Of a stretch of DNA of 64,000 nt, positions 40,706-49,156 are shown in pieces. The position numbers were made by a program, and so were the translations under genes. Location: contig NZ_AP027292.1 of assembly GCF_030295765.1 (NCBI RefSeq), forward strand, positions 2,170,001 through 2,234,000, given 5' to 3'. Under the pieces are notes generated by a model, which saw only the letters and a list, made by a program, of their open reading frames with translations, had not been told where the DNA came from and ran no database searches. Position 1 is the stretch's first letter. Each line of letters opens with the position of its first letter. The DNA comes from Neptuniibacter halophilus (GTDB taxonomy: Bacteria > Pseudomonadota > Gammaproteobacteria > Pseudomonadales > Balneatricaceae).

Positions 40706-41941
40706 ATGGCGCTCTTTGTACAGAAATATGGCGGTACCTCGGTTGGCAGTGTAGAGCGGATCGAGGCGGTGGCAGACAAAGTCCGGGGCTTCAGGCAGCA
40801 AGGGCATGATATTGTCGTTGTGGTATCAGCGATGAGTGGTGAAACTAATCGCCTGATCGGTTTGGCTAAAGATATCCAGGATACGCCCAGCCCGCGTGAG
40901 ATGGATGTGCTGGTTTCCACCGGGGAGCAGGTGACCATCGCATTGCTCTGTATGGCGCTTCAGAAGCGCGGAGTGCCTGCGCGTTCCTATACCGGTTCTC
41001 AGGTCAAAATTCTGACCGACAGCGCACATACCAAGGCGCGCATTCAGGATATTGAGGTATCGTCTATGCAGGCGGATCTCAAAGCCGGGCGCGTCATTGT
41101 AGTGGCGGGTTTTCAGGGGGTTGACCCTGAAGGCAATATCACCACCCTTGGTCGTGGCGGTTCTGATACCACCGGTGTCGCTCTGGCCGCAGCGCTAAAG
41201 GCGGATGAGTGCCAGATCTATACTGATGTAGATGGGGTGTATACCACCGATCCGCGTGTGGTTGAGGGCGCTAAGCGTCTGGAGCAGATTACCTTTGAGG
41301 AGATGCTGGAAATGGCCAGTCTCGGTTCTAAGGTGCTGCAGATCCGTGCAGTTGAATTTGCAGGGAAATACAAGGTACCGCTTCGGGTGCTTTCGAGTTT
41401 TACGGAAGGGCCGGGTACGCTGATCACCATAGAGGATGATTCGACGATGGAAAAACCAGTAATTTCTGGTATTGCGTTTAACCGGGATGAGGCCAAACTG
41501 ACTGTGGTGGGTGTGCCGGATGTACCGGGTGTTGCCTCACGTATTCTGGGGCCGGTCAGTCGCGCTAATATTGAAGTCGATGTGATCGTTCAGAATGTCG
41601 CGGCTGATAATACCACTGATTTCACTTTTACCGTGCATCGTAACGACTATGATGCGACTGAGAAAGTGTTGCAGCAGGTTGCGCAAGAGCTCGGCGCCCG
41701 TGGTGTTGCAGGCGACAACAAAATCGCCAAAGTCTCCATTGTGGGTGTGGGCATGCGCTCTCATGCGGGTGTCGCCAGTAAGATGTTTGATGCACTGGCA
41801 GAAGAAAATATTAACATTCAGATGATCTCTACATCGGAGATCAAAGTGTCTGTTGTCATTGCGGAAAAATATCTTGAGCTGGCGGTGCGTGCACTGCATT
41901 CAGCGTTTGATATGGACGCTAATGACTCGGTCAGTGAATAA
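40706..41941 (+). CDS. lysC: Aspartate kinase
   Basis: Phosphorylates aspartate, the first step towards lysine, threonine and methionine. The catalytic amino-acid-kinase domain starts with FVQKYGGTSVGSVERI and includes TTLGRGGSDTTGVALAAALKA and YTDVDGVYTTDPR. Two C-terminal ACT domains (about 265-410) carry the feedback-inhibition site. Length 411 residues, the mono-functional type. It is 18 bases behind alaS and ahead of csrA, the order also seen in Pseudomonas. Confidence 0.96.
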   Translation: MALFVQKYGGTSVGSVERIEAVADKVRGFRQQGHDIVVVVSAMSGETNRLIGLAKDIQDTPSPREMDVLVSTGEQVTIALLCMALQKRGVPARSYTGSQVKILTDSAHTKARIQDIEVSSMQADLKAGRVIVVAGFQGVDPEGNITTLGRGGSDTTGVALAAALKADECQIYTDVDGVYTTDPRVVEGAKRLEQITFEEMLEMASLGSKVLQIRAVEFAGKYKVPLRVLSSFTEGPGTLITIEDDSTMEKPVISGIAFNRDEAKLTVVGVPDVPGVASRILGPVSRANIEVDVIVQNVAADNTTDFTFTVHRNDYDATEKVLQQVAQELGARGVAGDNKIAKVSIVGVGMRSHAGVASKMFDALAEENINIQMISTSEIKVSVVIAEKYLELAVRALHSAFDMDANDSVSE

Positions 41942-41999
41942 TCGAGATTATTTATGAAGCTGGTCTATAGTTAGGTTAGCTGTTTCATATAGGCAGTGT

Positions 42000-42075
42000 G
42001 TTGGCAGGGATTTGGATGAATGCCAACGTGCAGTCTGCTGTATTCGGTGGGCTAGCCTGGGAAGTACTAAGGAGA
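42000..42075 (+). promoter_or_regulatory. csrA leader with GGA-bearing hairpin and strong ribosome-binding site
   Basis: GTTGGCA (42000-42006) pairs with TGCCAAC (42021-42027), exposing a 14-base loop with GGGA and GGA. Further down, CTGGGA and the AAGGAGA Shine-Dalgarno supply two more GGA motifs. GGA in loops is the known CsrA-binding signature, so autoregulation by CsrA is plausible. Confidence 0.45.
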
Positions 42076-42084
42076 TCCTAAGAT

Positions 42085-42273
42085 ATGTTGATTCTAACTC
42101 GCCGTGTTGGTGAAACTCTAATGGTTGGTGATGACGTTACTGTCACTGTTCTCGGTGTTAAAGGCAATCAGGTACGTATTGGTGTAAATGCGCCTAAAGA
42201 TGTATCTGTTCACAGGGAAGAGATCTATCAGCGGATTCAGCGTGAAAAAGCTGAAGAAGGGAATCAGGAATAA
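42085..42273 (+). CDS. csrA: Carbon storage regulator CsrA/RsmA
   Basis: Dimeric RNA-binding protein that represses or activates translation by binding GGA motifs, controlling the switch between motility and biofilm or carbon storage. The whole 62-residue sequence fits the family: [43 protein letters not shown] and the conserved Arg residues. It is preceded by a strong AAGGAGA and a GGA-bearing hairpin. The order csrA, tRNA-Ser, tRNA-Arg repeats is shared with E. coli. Confidence 0.97.
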   Translation: MLILTRRVGETLMVGDDVTVTVLGVKGNQVRIGVNAPKDVSVHREEIYQRIQREKAEEGNQE

Positions 42274-42313
42274 TTTTTTTAAATCTTTTCTTTCCTTTTC
42301 TCAATCAGTTATG

Positions 42314-42327
42314 TATATTACGCGCCG
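42314..42327 (+). promoter_or_regulatory. Probable -10 box and GC-rich discriminator of the tRNA cluster
   Basis: TATATT at 42314-42319 is followed by ACGCGCCG, a GC-rich discriminator typical of stringently controlled stable-RNA promoters. It lies 15 bases before the first tRNA. The -35 box (TTTCCT, 42291-42296) is weak. Confidence 0.4.
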
Positions 42328-42333
42328 TTGTTA

Positions 42334-42423
42334 GGTGAGCTGGCCGAGTGGCTGAAGGCGCGCCCCTGCTAAGGGCGTATAGGTTTACCCCTATCGAGGG
42401 TTCGAATCCCTCGCTCACCGCCA
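42334..42423 (+). tRNA. tRNA-Ser(GCT)
   Basis: A 90-base class II tRNA with acceptor GGTGAGC/GCTCACC, G73 and encoded CCA. The anticodon loop CTGCTAA sits on a GGGCG-type stem, a long variable arm follows, and the T-loop is TTCGAATC. It reads AGC and AGU. It is first in a four-tRNA cluster behind csrA, equivalent to serV in E. coli. Confidence 0.95.
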
Positions 42424-42431
42424 TTTGATGT

Positions 42432-42508
42432 GCGCCCGTAGCTCAGCTGGATAGAGTACCTGGCTACGAACCAGGCGGTCAGAGGTTCGAATCCTCTCGG
42501 GCGCGCCA
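42432..42508 (+). tRNA. tRNA-Arg(ACG), copy 1 of 3
   Basis: A 77-base tRNA with acceptor GCGCCCG/CGGGCGC, D-arm AGCTCAGCTGGATAGAG, anticodon loop CTACGAA, T-loop TTCGAATC and encoded CCA. A34 is expected to become inosine and read CGU, CGC and CGA. Confidence 0.96.
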
Positions 42509-42532
42509 CTATCACAACGTTTTTCTTGGAAT

Positions 42533-42609
42533 GCGCCCGTAGCTCAGCTGGATAGAGTACCTGGCTACGAACCAGGCGGTCAGAGGTTCGAATCCTCTCG
42601 GGCGCGCCA
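42533..42609 (+). tRNA. tRNA-Arg(ACG), copy 2 of 3
   Basis: Identical over all 77 bases to the copy at 42432. The 24-base spacer before it is unrelated to the next spacer, so only the tRNA body is repeated. Likely processed from one polycistronic transcript. Confidence 0.96.
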
Positions 42610-42632
42610 CTCCTTGCAGAAAATCAGATTAT

Positions 42633-42709
42633 GCGCCCGTAGCTCAGCTGGATAGAGTACCTGGCTACGAACCAGGCGGTCAGAGGTTCGAATCCTCTCG
42701 GGCGCGCCA
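42633..42709 (+). tRNA. tRNA-Arg(ACG), copy 3 of 3
   Basis: Third identical 77-base copy with encoded CCA, last of the cluster. No integrase gene or displaced 3' repeat lies next to it, so it is not acting as an attachment site here. Confidence 0.96.
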
Positions 42710-42716
42710 TCTGAAC

Positions 42717-42745
42717 TGTATAAGATCCTCTCCCCGCTTTATAAT
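42717..42745 (+). promoter_or_regulatory. Possible thiI promoter
   Basis: A perfect TATAAT at 42740-42745, with a weak TGTATA 17 bases upstream. It lies between the last tRNA-Arg and thiI (start 42785). Confidence 0.4.
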
Positions 42746-42784
42746 TACCCGAATCCTTTAGTTGCCATCTTTGAGCTTAAGACC

Positions 42785-44248
42785 ATGAAGTTCTCAATTC
42801 GTTTGTTTCCTGAAATTACCATTAAAAGCCGTCCTGTGCGTAAGCGCCTGATTCAGCGTCTGCAAAGTAATTTGCAGAATATGCTGCGTCGCATCGACGA
42901 AGAGATCAAAGTTCGCGGACAGTGGGATAAGCTGGATGTGGAGTGTGGTAAAGCAGATGAGTCTAAGCGTGAAGATGTGATCGATCTGCTCAGCCGTACG
43001 CCGGGTATTCACAGCTTCATCGAAGTGACTGATTACCCGCTGGGTGACTTTCACGATATCTTCGAGAAAGCACTGGCGGTCTATGGGCCTGAGATTAAGG
43101 GTAAGACCTTCAAGGTTCGGGTTAAGCGTTCCGGTAAGCATGAGTTTCGATCCATTGATGTTGAGCGTTATGTCGGCGGCGGTCTGAACCAGCATGCTGA
43201 AGCGGCCGGGGTGGATGTGCATAACCCGGAGGTTTATGTTGATCTGGAGATCCGTAACGACACGTTGTACGTGGTGACGGCGATTTACAAAGGATTGGGT
43301 GGTTTCCCGCTGGGTACGCAGGACGCTACCCTGTCTCTGATCTCCGGCGGTTTTGATTCTATCGTCGCCAGCTACATGTCGATGCGCCGGGGCTGTAAAA
43401 CGCATTTCCTGTTCTTTAACCTCGGTGGTCACGCCCATGAGATTGGTGTGAAGCAGGTTGCCCTCTACCTCTGGCAGAAGTTCGGTTCATCGGCCCGGGT
43501 TAAGTTTATTACTATTCCTTTTGATGAGGTGGTGGGTGAGATTCTGCAGTCGGTTCATCACTCTCATATGGGTGTGGTTCTGAAGCGGATGATGATGCGT
43601 GCCGGCGAAAAAGTCGCAGATAAAATGAAGATTGAGGCGCTGGTGACCGGTGAAAGTATTGCTCAGGTATCCAGCCAGACATTGCCTAATCTGGCGATCA
43701 TTGACGCTGCGACCAGTAAACTGGTTGTGCGCCCGCTGGTGACAATGGACAAGCAGGACATCATCGATATTACCCGTCAGATCGGTGCTTATGATTTTGC
43801 TAAAAATATGCCGGAGTACTGCGGTGTGATCTCTGACCGCCCGACCACCTGTGCGAAAAAGGAGCGGGTCGAAGAGGAAGAGTCAGATTTCGATTACGAG
43901 GTGCTGGAGCGTGCGCTTGAGCGGCGTCAGGTGATCAGTATCGATGAGATCGTTGAAGACGTGAATATTCATGCTGAGGTTGAAGCGCTGACTAAAGTGC
44001 AGCCCAATCAGGTGGTAGTGGATATTCGTGCGCCCCATGAGCAGGAGAAAAAACCGCTGAATATTCCGGGCTGTGAGATCCGTCTGATTCCGTTCTTTGC
44101 GCTGGGTGCAGAAGCGGAACAGTTTTCAGAAGAAAAAGAGTATCTGCTCTACTGTGAAAAGGGTGTGATGAGCCAGATGCATGCCCACCAGTTGCAGGAG
44201 CGCGGCCTGTCAAATGTAAAAGTCTATCGCCCGGGTAATAGCGACTAA
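42785..44248 (+). CDS. thiI: tRNA 4-thiouridine synthase ThiI
   Basis: Transfers sulfur to U8 of tRNA and, in enteric bacteria, to ThiS for thiamine synthesis. It has an N-terminal ferredoxin-like and THUMP domain (to about 165), a PP-loop ATPase domain with LISGGFDSIVASYMSMRRG, and a C-terminal rhodanese domain with the reactive Cys in YLLYCEKGVMSQMHAHQL. The 487-residue length matches the long, rhodanese-bearing type, so both roles are possible. Confidence 0.95.
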   Translation: MKFSIRLFPEITIKSRPVRKRLIQRLQSNLQNMLRRIDEEIKVRGQWDKLDVECGKADESKREDVIDLLSRTPGIHSFIEVTDYPLGDFHDIFEKALAVYGPEIKGKTFKVRVKRSGKHEFRSIDVERYVGGGLNQHAEAAGVDVHNPEVYVDLEIRNDTLYVVTAIYKGLGGFPLGTQDATLSLISGGFDSIVASYMSMRRGCKTHFLFFNLGGHAHEIGVKQVALYLWQKFGSSARVKFITIPFDEVVGEILQSVHHSHMGVVLKRMMMRAGEKVADKMKIEALVTGESIAQVSSQTLPNLAIIDAATSKLVVRPLVTMDKQDIIDITRQIGAYDFAKNMPEYCGVISDRPTTCAKKERVEEEESDFDYEVLERALERRQVISIDEIVEDVNIHAEVEALTKVQPNQVVVDIRAPHEQEKKPLNIPGCEIRLIPFFALGAEAEQFSEEKEYLLYCEKGVMSQMHAHQLQERGLSNVKVYRPGNSD

Positions 44249-44267
44249 TACTTATCTGTTTCCACCT

Positions 44268-44301
44268 ATGGATCGGAAGTTGTAAGCAATTTCTGATCCA
44301 T
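44268..44301 (+). other. 15-bp hairpin downstream of thiI
   Basis: ATGGATCGGAAGTTG (44268-44282) pairs along its whole length with CAATTTCTGATCCAT (44287-44301), with two G-U pairs and a TAAG loop. The bases after it (ATCCTTCCTTT) are pyrimidine-rich but not a clean T-run. It may be an imperfect thiI terminator or a processing or stability element. Confidence 0.6.
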
Positions 44302-44335
44302 ATCCTTCCTTTAGCCGAAATTTCACCTCATTTTA

Positions 44336-44364
44336 TTGCCTGACCTAGACTTTTCAGGTTTAAT
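44336..44364 (+). promoter_or_regulatory. Promoter for oadGAB
   Basis: TTGCCT (44336-44341) and TTTAAT (44359-44364) with a 17-base spacer. The inverted repeat CCTGA/TCAGG lies across the spacer. Transcription would start near 44371, about 108 bases before oadG. Confidence 0.5.
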
Positions 44365-44390
44365 TGTGGTCCATTTGCAACCAGTACATC

Positions 44391-44476
44391 CGTTAGGTGA
44401 AATAGCGCATCCGGTGCTATAGGCCAAAAGCCGCTCGCCTGACGAATGGGTTTCGATAAGTACAGGAGCACCCATT
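44391..44476 (+). promoter_or_regulatory. Structured leader of oadGAB, candidate riboswitch
   Basis: CGTTAGGTGA (44391-44400) pairs with TCGCCTGACG (44435-44444), 10 bp with two G-U pairs. This encloses ATAGCGC/GTGCTAT (44402-44408/44414-44420) and GGC/GCC (44422-44424/44430-44432), a three-way junction. Immediately after, AATGGGT (44445-44451) pairs with ACCCATT (44470-44476), placing the AGGAG ribosome-binding site (44464-44468) in its loop just before the oadG ATG. CGAA (44443-44446) can also pair with TTCG (44452-44455), giving an alternative fold. Aptamer-plus-platform layout is inference; I do not recognise a known class. Confidence 0.55.
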
Positions 44477-44478
44477 AG

Positions 44479-44721
44479 ATGGATAATCTGTTATCAGAAG
44501 GCCTCGGCTTGATGGTCTTTGGTATGGGTTTTGTTTTCGTCTTTCTGACGCTGCTGATCTTCTCCACCGTGGGAATGTCAAAAGTGGTTGGTAAGTATTT
44601 CCCGGAAGCGCCTCCGCAGCCTAAAGCACGAAAAGCTGCACCTGCAGCGGCGGCTGCAACCAATAATAATGATGAATTAGTGGCTGTAATGACGGCTGCG
44701 GTTCACAAATACCGTTCATAA
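44479..44721 (+). CDS. oadG: Oxaloacetate decarboxylase gamma subunit
   Basis: Small membrane-anchoring subunit of the Na+-pumping oxaloacetate decarboxylase, joining OadA and OadB. The 80-residue product has one membrane helix (about 12-35). A Pro/Ala/Lys-rich cytoplasmic linker and a C-terminal AVMTAAVHKYRS block follow, as in the family. AGGAG lies 10 bases before the ATG, inside a hairpin loop. First gene of oadGAB. Confidence 0.92.
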   Translation: MDNLLSEGLGLMVFGMGFVFVFLTLLIFSTVGMSKVVGKYFPEAPPQPKARKAAPAAAAATNNNDELVAVMTAAVHKYRS

Positions 44722-44775
44722 CCTGAACGGAACAATAACGAATAATCTGCATTAATCGACAGAAGGCCATTACCC

Positions 44776-46563
44776 ATGACCGACGCAAAGAAACCACTTG
44801 GCATTACTGATGTAGTATTGCGTGACGCTCACCAGTCGCTGTTTGCTACTCGTATGCGAGTTGAAGACATGCTGCCGATCGCGGAAAAGCTGGATAAAGT
44901 AGGCTTTTGGTCCCTAGAAAGCTGGGGCGGCGCAACCTTTGACTCATGTATTCGCTTTATTGGGGAAGATCCCTGGGAGCGTATCCGTCTGCTGAAACAG
45001 GCGATGCCAAATACTAAACAGCAGATGCTGCTGCGAGGACAGAACCTGCTGGGTTACCGTCACTACGCAGATGATGTTGTTAACCGTTTTGTTGAGCGTG
45101 CGGCTACCAACGGCGTGGATGTATTCCGTATCTTCGATGCGATGAACGATCCGCGTAACCTGGATACTGCAATCAAAGCAGTTAAAGCGACTGGTAAGCA
45201 TGCTCAGGGCACCATTTCTTTCACGAAGAGCCCGGTCCACACCATCGATAACTGGGTGGAATACGCTAAGACTCTTGAAGATCTGGGCGCAGACTCTATT
45301 GCGATCAAAGATATGTCCGGCATCCTGACGCCTTACGACGCCTTTGATCTGGTTTCCCGTCTGAAAGCACAGACTGATCTGGAAGTTCAGTTGCATGCAC
45401 ATGCAACCTCCGGTCTGTCTGATATGACCATTCTGAAAGCGGTTGAAGCCGGTGTTGACCGTGTTGATACTGCAATCTCCTCTATGTCCATGACCTATGG
45501 CCACACAGCCACTGAGTCCGTGGTTGCTGCGCTGGCCGGTACCGACCGCGATACAGGTCTGGATCTGCTGCAGTTGGAAGAAATTGCGGCTTACTTCCGT
45601 GAAGTACGGAAAAAATACGCTAAGTTCGAAGGTTCCCTGCGTGGTACAGACTCCCGTATCCTGGTTGCTCAGGTTCCGGGCGGTATGCTGACCAACATGG
45701 AAAGCCAGCTCAAGGAGCAGGGCGCAGCGGATAAGTTTGATGATGTACTGGCTGAGATCCCGCGTGTACGTGAAGATCTGGGCTGGATTCCGCTGGTAAC
45801 CCCAACCTCTCAGATCGTTGGAACCCAGGCGGTTATCAACGTACTGATGGGCGAGCGTTACAAAACGATCTCTAAAGAAGTTCAGGGCATTCTGAAAGGC
45901 GAGTATGGCGCAGCTCCTGCGGCTTACAATGCTGAACTGCAGGCACGTGTTCTCGACGGCGGTGAAGCAATCACCTGTCGTCCGGCAGATCTGCTTGAGC
46001 CAGAAATGGACAAGCTGGTTGACGAACTGAAAGGTCTGGCTGCCGAGAAAGGTATTGAGCTGACTACCGGTGAGAACGAAATTGATGATGTTCTTACTTA
46101 CGCTCTGTTCCCGCAGATCGGCCTGAAATTCTTGGAAAACCGTAACAACCCTGATGCATTTGAACCAGCACCTACATTAGAGGACGCACTAGCAATGGCT
46201 GCACCTAAGAAATCCGGACCAGAAGTTTACACAATCAATGTCAATGGTCAGAACTACGTTGTACAAGTAACCGAAGGTGGTGATATTTCTGCAGTTGCAC
46301 CTGCTGCGGCGCCGGCAGCGGCAGCGCCTGCTGCGGCACCTGCTGGAGATGCAGAAGACGTAGCAGCGCCTCTGGCCGGTAACATCTGGAAAGTGCAGGT
46401 TGCTGCAGGTCAGGCGGTTCAGGAAGGTGATGTGCTGGTTATCCTTGAAGCGATGAAAATGGAAACTGAAGTACGTGCTGCTCGCGCTGGTACAGTTTCT
46501 ACCGTCGATGTTAAGGAAGGTGACGCCGTTCAGGTTGGCGACACTCTGCTGACTCTGGCATAA
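44776..46563 (+). CDS. oadA: Oxaloacetate decarboxylase alpha subunit (biotin-dependent)
   Basis: Carboxyltransferase that moves CO2 from oxaloacetate to biotin. The N-terminal TIM barrel has [18 protein letters not shown] and [15 protein letters not shown] (metal-bound catalytic Lys region). A conserved carboxylase domain follows. An Ala/Pro-rich linker (about 510-528) leads to a C-terminal biotinyl domain with the biotin Lys in EAMKMETEV. Length 595 residues. It lies between oadG and oadB; methylmalonyl-CoA or other decarboxylases share the fold, but the three-gene context favours oxaloacetate. Confidence 0.94.
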   Translation: MTDAKKPLGITDVVLRDAHQSLFATRMRVEDMLPIAEKLDKVGFWSLESWGGATFDSCIRFIGEDPWERIRLLKQAMPNTKQQMLLRGQNLLGYRHYADDVVNRFVERAATNGVDVFRIFDAMNDPRNLDTAIKAVKATGKHAQGTISFTKSPVHTIDNWVEYAKTLEDLGADSIAIKDMSGILTPYDAFDLVSRLKAQTDLEVQLHAHATSGLSDMTILKAVEAGVDRVDTAISSMSMTYGHTATESVVAALAGTDRDTGLDLLQLEEIAAYFREVRKKYAKFEGSLRGTDSRILVAQVPGGMLTNMESQLKEQGAADKFDDVLAEIPRVREDLGWIPLVTPTSQIVGTQAVINVLMGERYKTISKEVQGILKGEYGAAPAAYNAELQARVLDGGEAITCRPADLLEPEMDKLVDELKGLAAEKGIELTTGENEIDDVLTYALFPQIGLKFLENRNNPDAFEPAPTLEDALAMAAPKKSGPEVYTINVNGQNYVVQVTEGGDISAVAPAAAPAAAAPAAAPAGDAEDVAAPLAGNIWKVQVAAGQAVQEGDVLVILEAMKMETEVRAARAGTVSTVDVKEGDAVQVGDTLLTLA

Positions 46564-46575
46564 GGTAGTAGCTCG

Positions 46576-47877
46576 ATGGAAAAGTTAATCGAACTGTTAA
46601 CAGCCTCGGGTGCTTATAACATCACGGGCGGTCAGGTCGTAATGATTCTTGTGGGTCTGTTACTGCTGTTTCTGGCCATCAAAAAGAATTTCGAACCCCT
46701 GCTGCTGGTACCAATCGGTTTTGGTGGCATCCTGGCTAATATCCCTGAAGCAGGTCTGGCTTACACGGCGGTAGAAAACGCCGTGCATTTCGCTGTTCCG
46801 GAGGTGATGAACGGGCTGGCTGCAGCGCTGAACATCACCAGCACTGATCCGCATGATATTCTGCACGCCTATCACAGCTCATCGGCAGCAGAACATCAGG
46901 CGGCCATCAATGTGGCTCTGGATGGTGGTTACGCGAACGGTATGCTGTACAACTTTTACAGTGTAGCGATTGGCTCAACGGCTGCGCCGCTTCTCATCTT
47001 TATGGGTGTAGGTGCCATGACCGACTTCGGTCCGCTGCTGGCTAACCCGCGTACACTGTTCCTGGGTGCCGCTGCGCAGTTTGGTATCTTTGCTACCGTA
47101 CTGGGCGCTGTTGGTCTGACTACTTTAGGTCTGATGGACTTTAATATTCAGGAAGCAGCCGCGATCGGTATCATCGGTGGTGCAGATGGCCCGACGGCTA
47201 TCTATGTAACGAGTCTGCTGGCACCGCACCTGCTGGGTGCAATCGCCGTAGCAGCATACTCTTACATGGCGCTGGTTCCTCTGATCCAGCCGCCGATTAT
47301 GCGCGCCCTGACCACAGAGGCGGAACGTAAGATCAAGATGAGCCAGCTACGTCATGTGACCAAGCTGGAAAAGATTCTGTTCCCGATCGTATTGTTGATT
47401 CTGGTTGCACTGTTGCTGCCGGATGCGGCACCGCTGCTGGGTATGTTCTGCTTCGGTAACCTGATGCGTGAATGTGGCGTAGTGGATCGTCTGAGCGATA
47501 CAGCACAGAATGCTCTGATCAACATTGTGACCATCTTTCTGGGTCTGTCTGTTGGTTCTAAGTTGTCTGCGGACAAGTTCCTGGATCTTCAGACGCTGGG
47601 TATTATGGCGCTGGGTATCGTTGCTTTCTGTATCGGCACGGCGTGTGGGGTCATCATGGCCAAAATTATGAACAAGCTGGCCGGTGGTAACTCCATCAAC
47701 CCGCTGATTGGTTCTGCCGGTGTATCCGCTGTACCAATGGCTGCCCGTGTATCAAATAAGATTGGTCTGGAGTATAACTCTCAGAACTTCCTGCTGATGC
47801 ATGCAATGGGGCCAAACGTAGCCGGTGTAATCGGATCTGCAATTGCCGCGGGTGTGATGATCAAGTTTGTAAGTTGA
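46576..47877 (+). CDS. oadB: Oxaloacetate decarboxylase beta subunit (Na+ pump)
   Basis: Multi-span inner-membrane subunit that decarboxylates carboxybiotin and exports Na+. The [25 protein letters not shown] region holds the conserved Asp for Na+ binding. [23 protein letters not shown] near the C-terminus is another hallmark. Length 433 residues. Ends 20 bases before a strong terminator. The pump would couple oxaloacetate breakdown to a sodium gradient, which fits a marine organism. Confidence 0.95.
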   Translation: MEKLIELLTASGAYNITGGQVVMILVGLLLLFLAIKKNFEPLLLVPIGFGGILANIPEAGLAYTAVENAVHFAVPEVMNGLAAALNITSTDPHDILHAYHSSSAAEHQAAINVALDGGYANGMLYNFYSVAIGSTAAPLLIFMGVGAMTDFGPLLANPRTLFLGAAAQFGIFATVLGAVGLTTLGLMDFNIQEAAAIGIIGGADGPTAIYVTSLLAPHLLGAIAVAAYSYMALVPLIQPPIMRALTTEAERKIKMSQLRHVTKLEKILFPIVLLILVALLLPDAAPLLGMFCFGNLMRECGVVDRLSDTAQNALINIVTIFLGLSVGSKLSADKFLDLQTLGIMALGIVAFCIGTACGVIMAKIMNKLAGGNSINPLIGSAGVSAVPMAARVSNKIGLEYNSQNFLLMHAMGPNVAGVIGSAIAAGVMIKFVS

Positions 47878-47896
47878 TCTGACAAACGCATAAACT

Positions 47897-47928
47897 AAAA
47901 AAGGCTGCCTTCATGGCAGCCTTTTTTT
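47897..47928 (+). terminator. Intrinsic terminator after oadB
   Basis: AAGGCTGCC (47901-47909) pairs with GGCAGCCTT (47915-47923), with A-runs and T-runs on either side. It can serve both oadB and, in reverse, the convergent minus-strand gene at 47944. Confidence 0.9.
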
Positions 47929-47943
47929 GTCTGGTGCCCGGCT

Positions 47944-48867
47944 TCAGTGGCCGGCGAGTACCTCCAGATGCGCCTGCACACTGAAGGCAAGAGAGACCGG
48001 ATTGTAACCCCCTTCAAGCACGGAGATCAGTCGGTTCTGACTATAGGTGCGGGCGGAATCCATCAGAAGCTGGGTTACCCAGCGGTAGTCCTCTTCATTC
48101 AGCTTGATATCGGCCATGGGGTCTTCGTGATGTGCATCGAATCCGGCGGAGATCAGAATCAAATCAGGCTTGTGCGCCTGAATTGCCGGTAACCAGCGAC
48201 CCTCGACCAGTGAGCGGAACACCATACCATCACTGTGCGCATCCATGGGGCAATTGATAATATGGTCGCGCTGGATATCACTGTAGCGCTCAGGGTAGAA
48301 CGGGTGCTGAAAGGTGGAGCAGACCAGCACTTCGGGCCGGTCCTTAAAAATATCCACAGTGCCATTGCCGTGATGAACATCGAAATCGAAAATGGCGACC
48401 CGTTCAATGCCCGGCTGCTGCAGCGCATGCATGGCTGCAATAGCAACGTTGTTATAAAAGCAGAAACCCATCGGAATATTGTGTTCCGCATGGTGCCCGG
48501 GTGGGCGGACGGCACAAAAGGCGTTGTTATTTTTACCGCTGAGCACCCGGTTTACCGCCATCACGGCAGACCCGGCAGCCAGACTGGCAGCGTGCAGGGA
48601 ATCAGGACAGAGCGCAGTATCTTCGTCGGTGTAGACTACACCGTGCTCAGGCAGTTTCATCTCGAGACGCTTCTGATGCAGATGAGCGTGCGCAAGCTGA
48701 ATCTGTTCCGGCAGAATATGGGTGGATTCAATCCGTTCCAGTTCCTGAATCAGTCCTGTTTTTTCCAGAACTTTTTTTATGGCCAATAGACGGACTGGGC
48801 TTTCTGGATGTTCCGGCCCCATATTGTGCAGGCCGCAATCCTCATGGGTGATGAAGGCAGTAGTCAT
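47944..48867 (-). CDS. Histone deacetylase / acetylpolyamine amidohydrolase family protein
   Basis: Zinc-dependent deacetylase of the arginase/HDAC fold. Family residues are visible: HPESPVRLLAI near the start, the catalytic His pair in RPPGHHAEHN, zinc ligands in FDFDVHHGNGTVDIF and SAGFDAHHEDPM, and the late EGGYN. The start at 48867 (MTTAFITHEDCG, 307 residues) is preferred; the frame is open 21 codons upstream. Bacterial members act on acetylated small molecules, polyamines or proteins; the substrate cannot be told from sequence. Confidence 0.88.
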   Translation of the reverse strand: MTTAFITHEDCGLHNMGPEHPESPVRLLAIKKVLEKTGLIQELERIESTHILPEQIQLAHAHLHQKRLEMKLPEHGVVYTDEDTALCPDSLHAASLAAGSAVMAVNRVLSGKNNNAFCAVRPPGHHAEHNIPMGFCFYNNVAIAAMHALQQPGIERVAIFDFDVHHGNGTVDIFKDRPEVLVCSTFQHPFYPERYSDIQRDHIINCPMDAHSDGMVFRSLVEGRWLPAIQAHKPDLILISAGFDAHHEDPMADIKLNEEDYRWVTQLLMDSARTYSQNRLISVLEGGYNPVSLAFSVQAHLEVLAGH

Positions 48868-48959
48868 AGTCTCATTATTATTAGGTTTTTCCTCAGTGTA
48901 CCTTAAACCATAGAAACAGGAAGTTATCATATTGTCTCAATATTCCATGGGACGCTATG

Positions 48960-49079
48960 GAGTGGGATATTTCTTGATCCAAGTCATTAGTGTTTGGCCC
49001 AGTCATCGCTAGGATAGGCAGTACAGCATAGAACTGTCTTGGCACCGCGTGTTTCACCCTACACCCGGTGCTTTTTTTT
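48960..49079 (+). ncRNA. Candidate small RNA ending at an orphan intrinsic terminator
   Basis: GCACCG (49042-49047) pairs with CGGTGC (49066-49071), with an inner GTGT/ACAC stem and a run of eight T (49072-49079). No plus-strand gene ends nearby: the gene to the left runs the other way and oadB already has its own terminator. A weak TTGTCT-N18-TATGGA (48932-48961) could start a transcript of about 115 bases. Near its 5' end are several GGA motifs. It could instead be an attenuator of the gene at 49157. Confidence 0.4.
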
Positions 49080-49156
49080 GTTTGCGCAAAATGCTTTTGT
49101 CATTGCGGCTACGCTTTTATACTCAGTAAATTACAGTGACAGTTATGGATAGCTGA

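Noticed and set aside
42070..42079. AGGAGATCCT palindrome masking the csrA ribosome-binding site
   Set aside because: The loop would be two bases, too short for an RNA hairpin.
42633..42709. tRNA-Arg as an integration site of a mobile element
   Set aside because: No integrase, no displaced 3' tRNA fragment and only housekeeping genes downstream.
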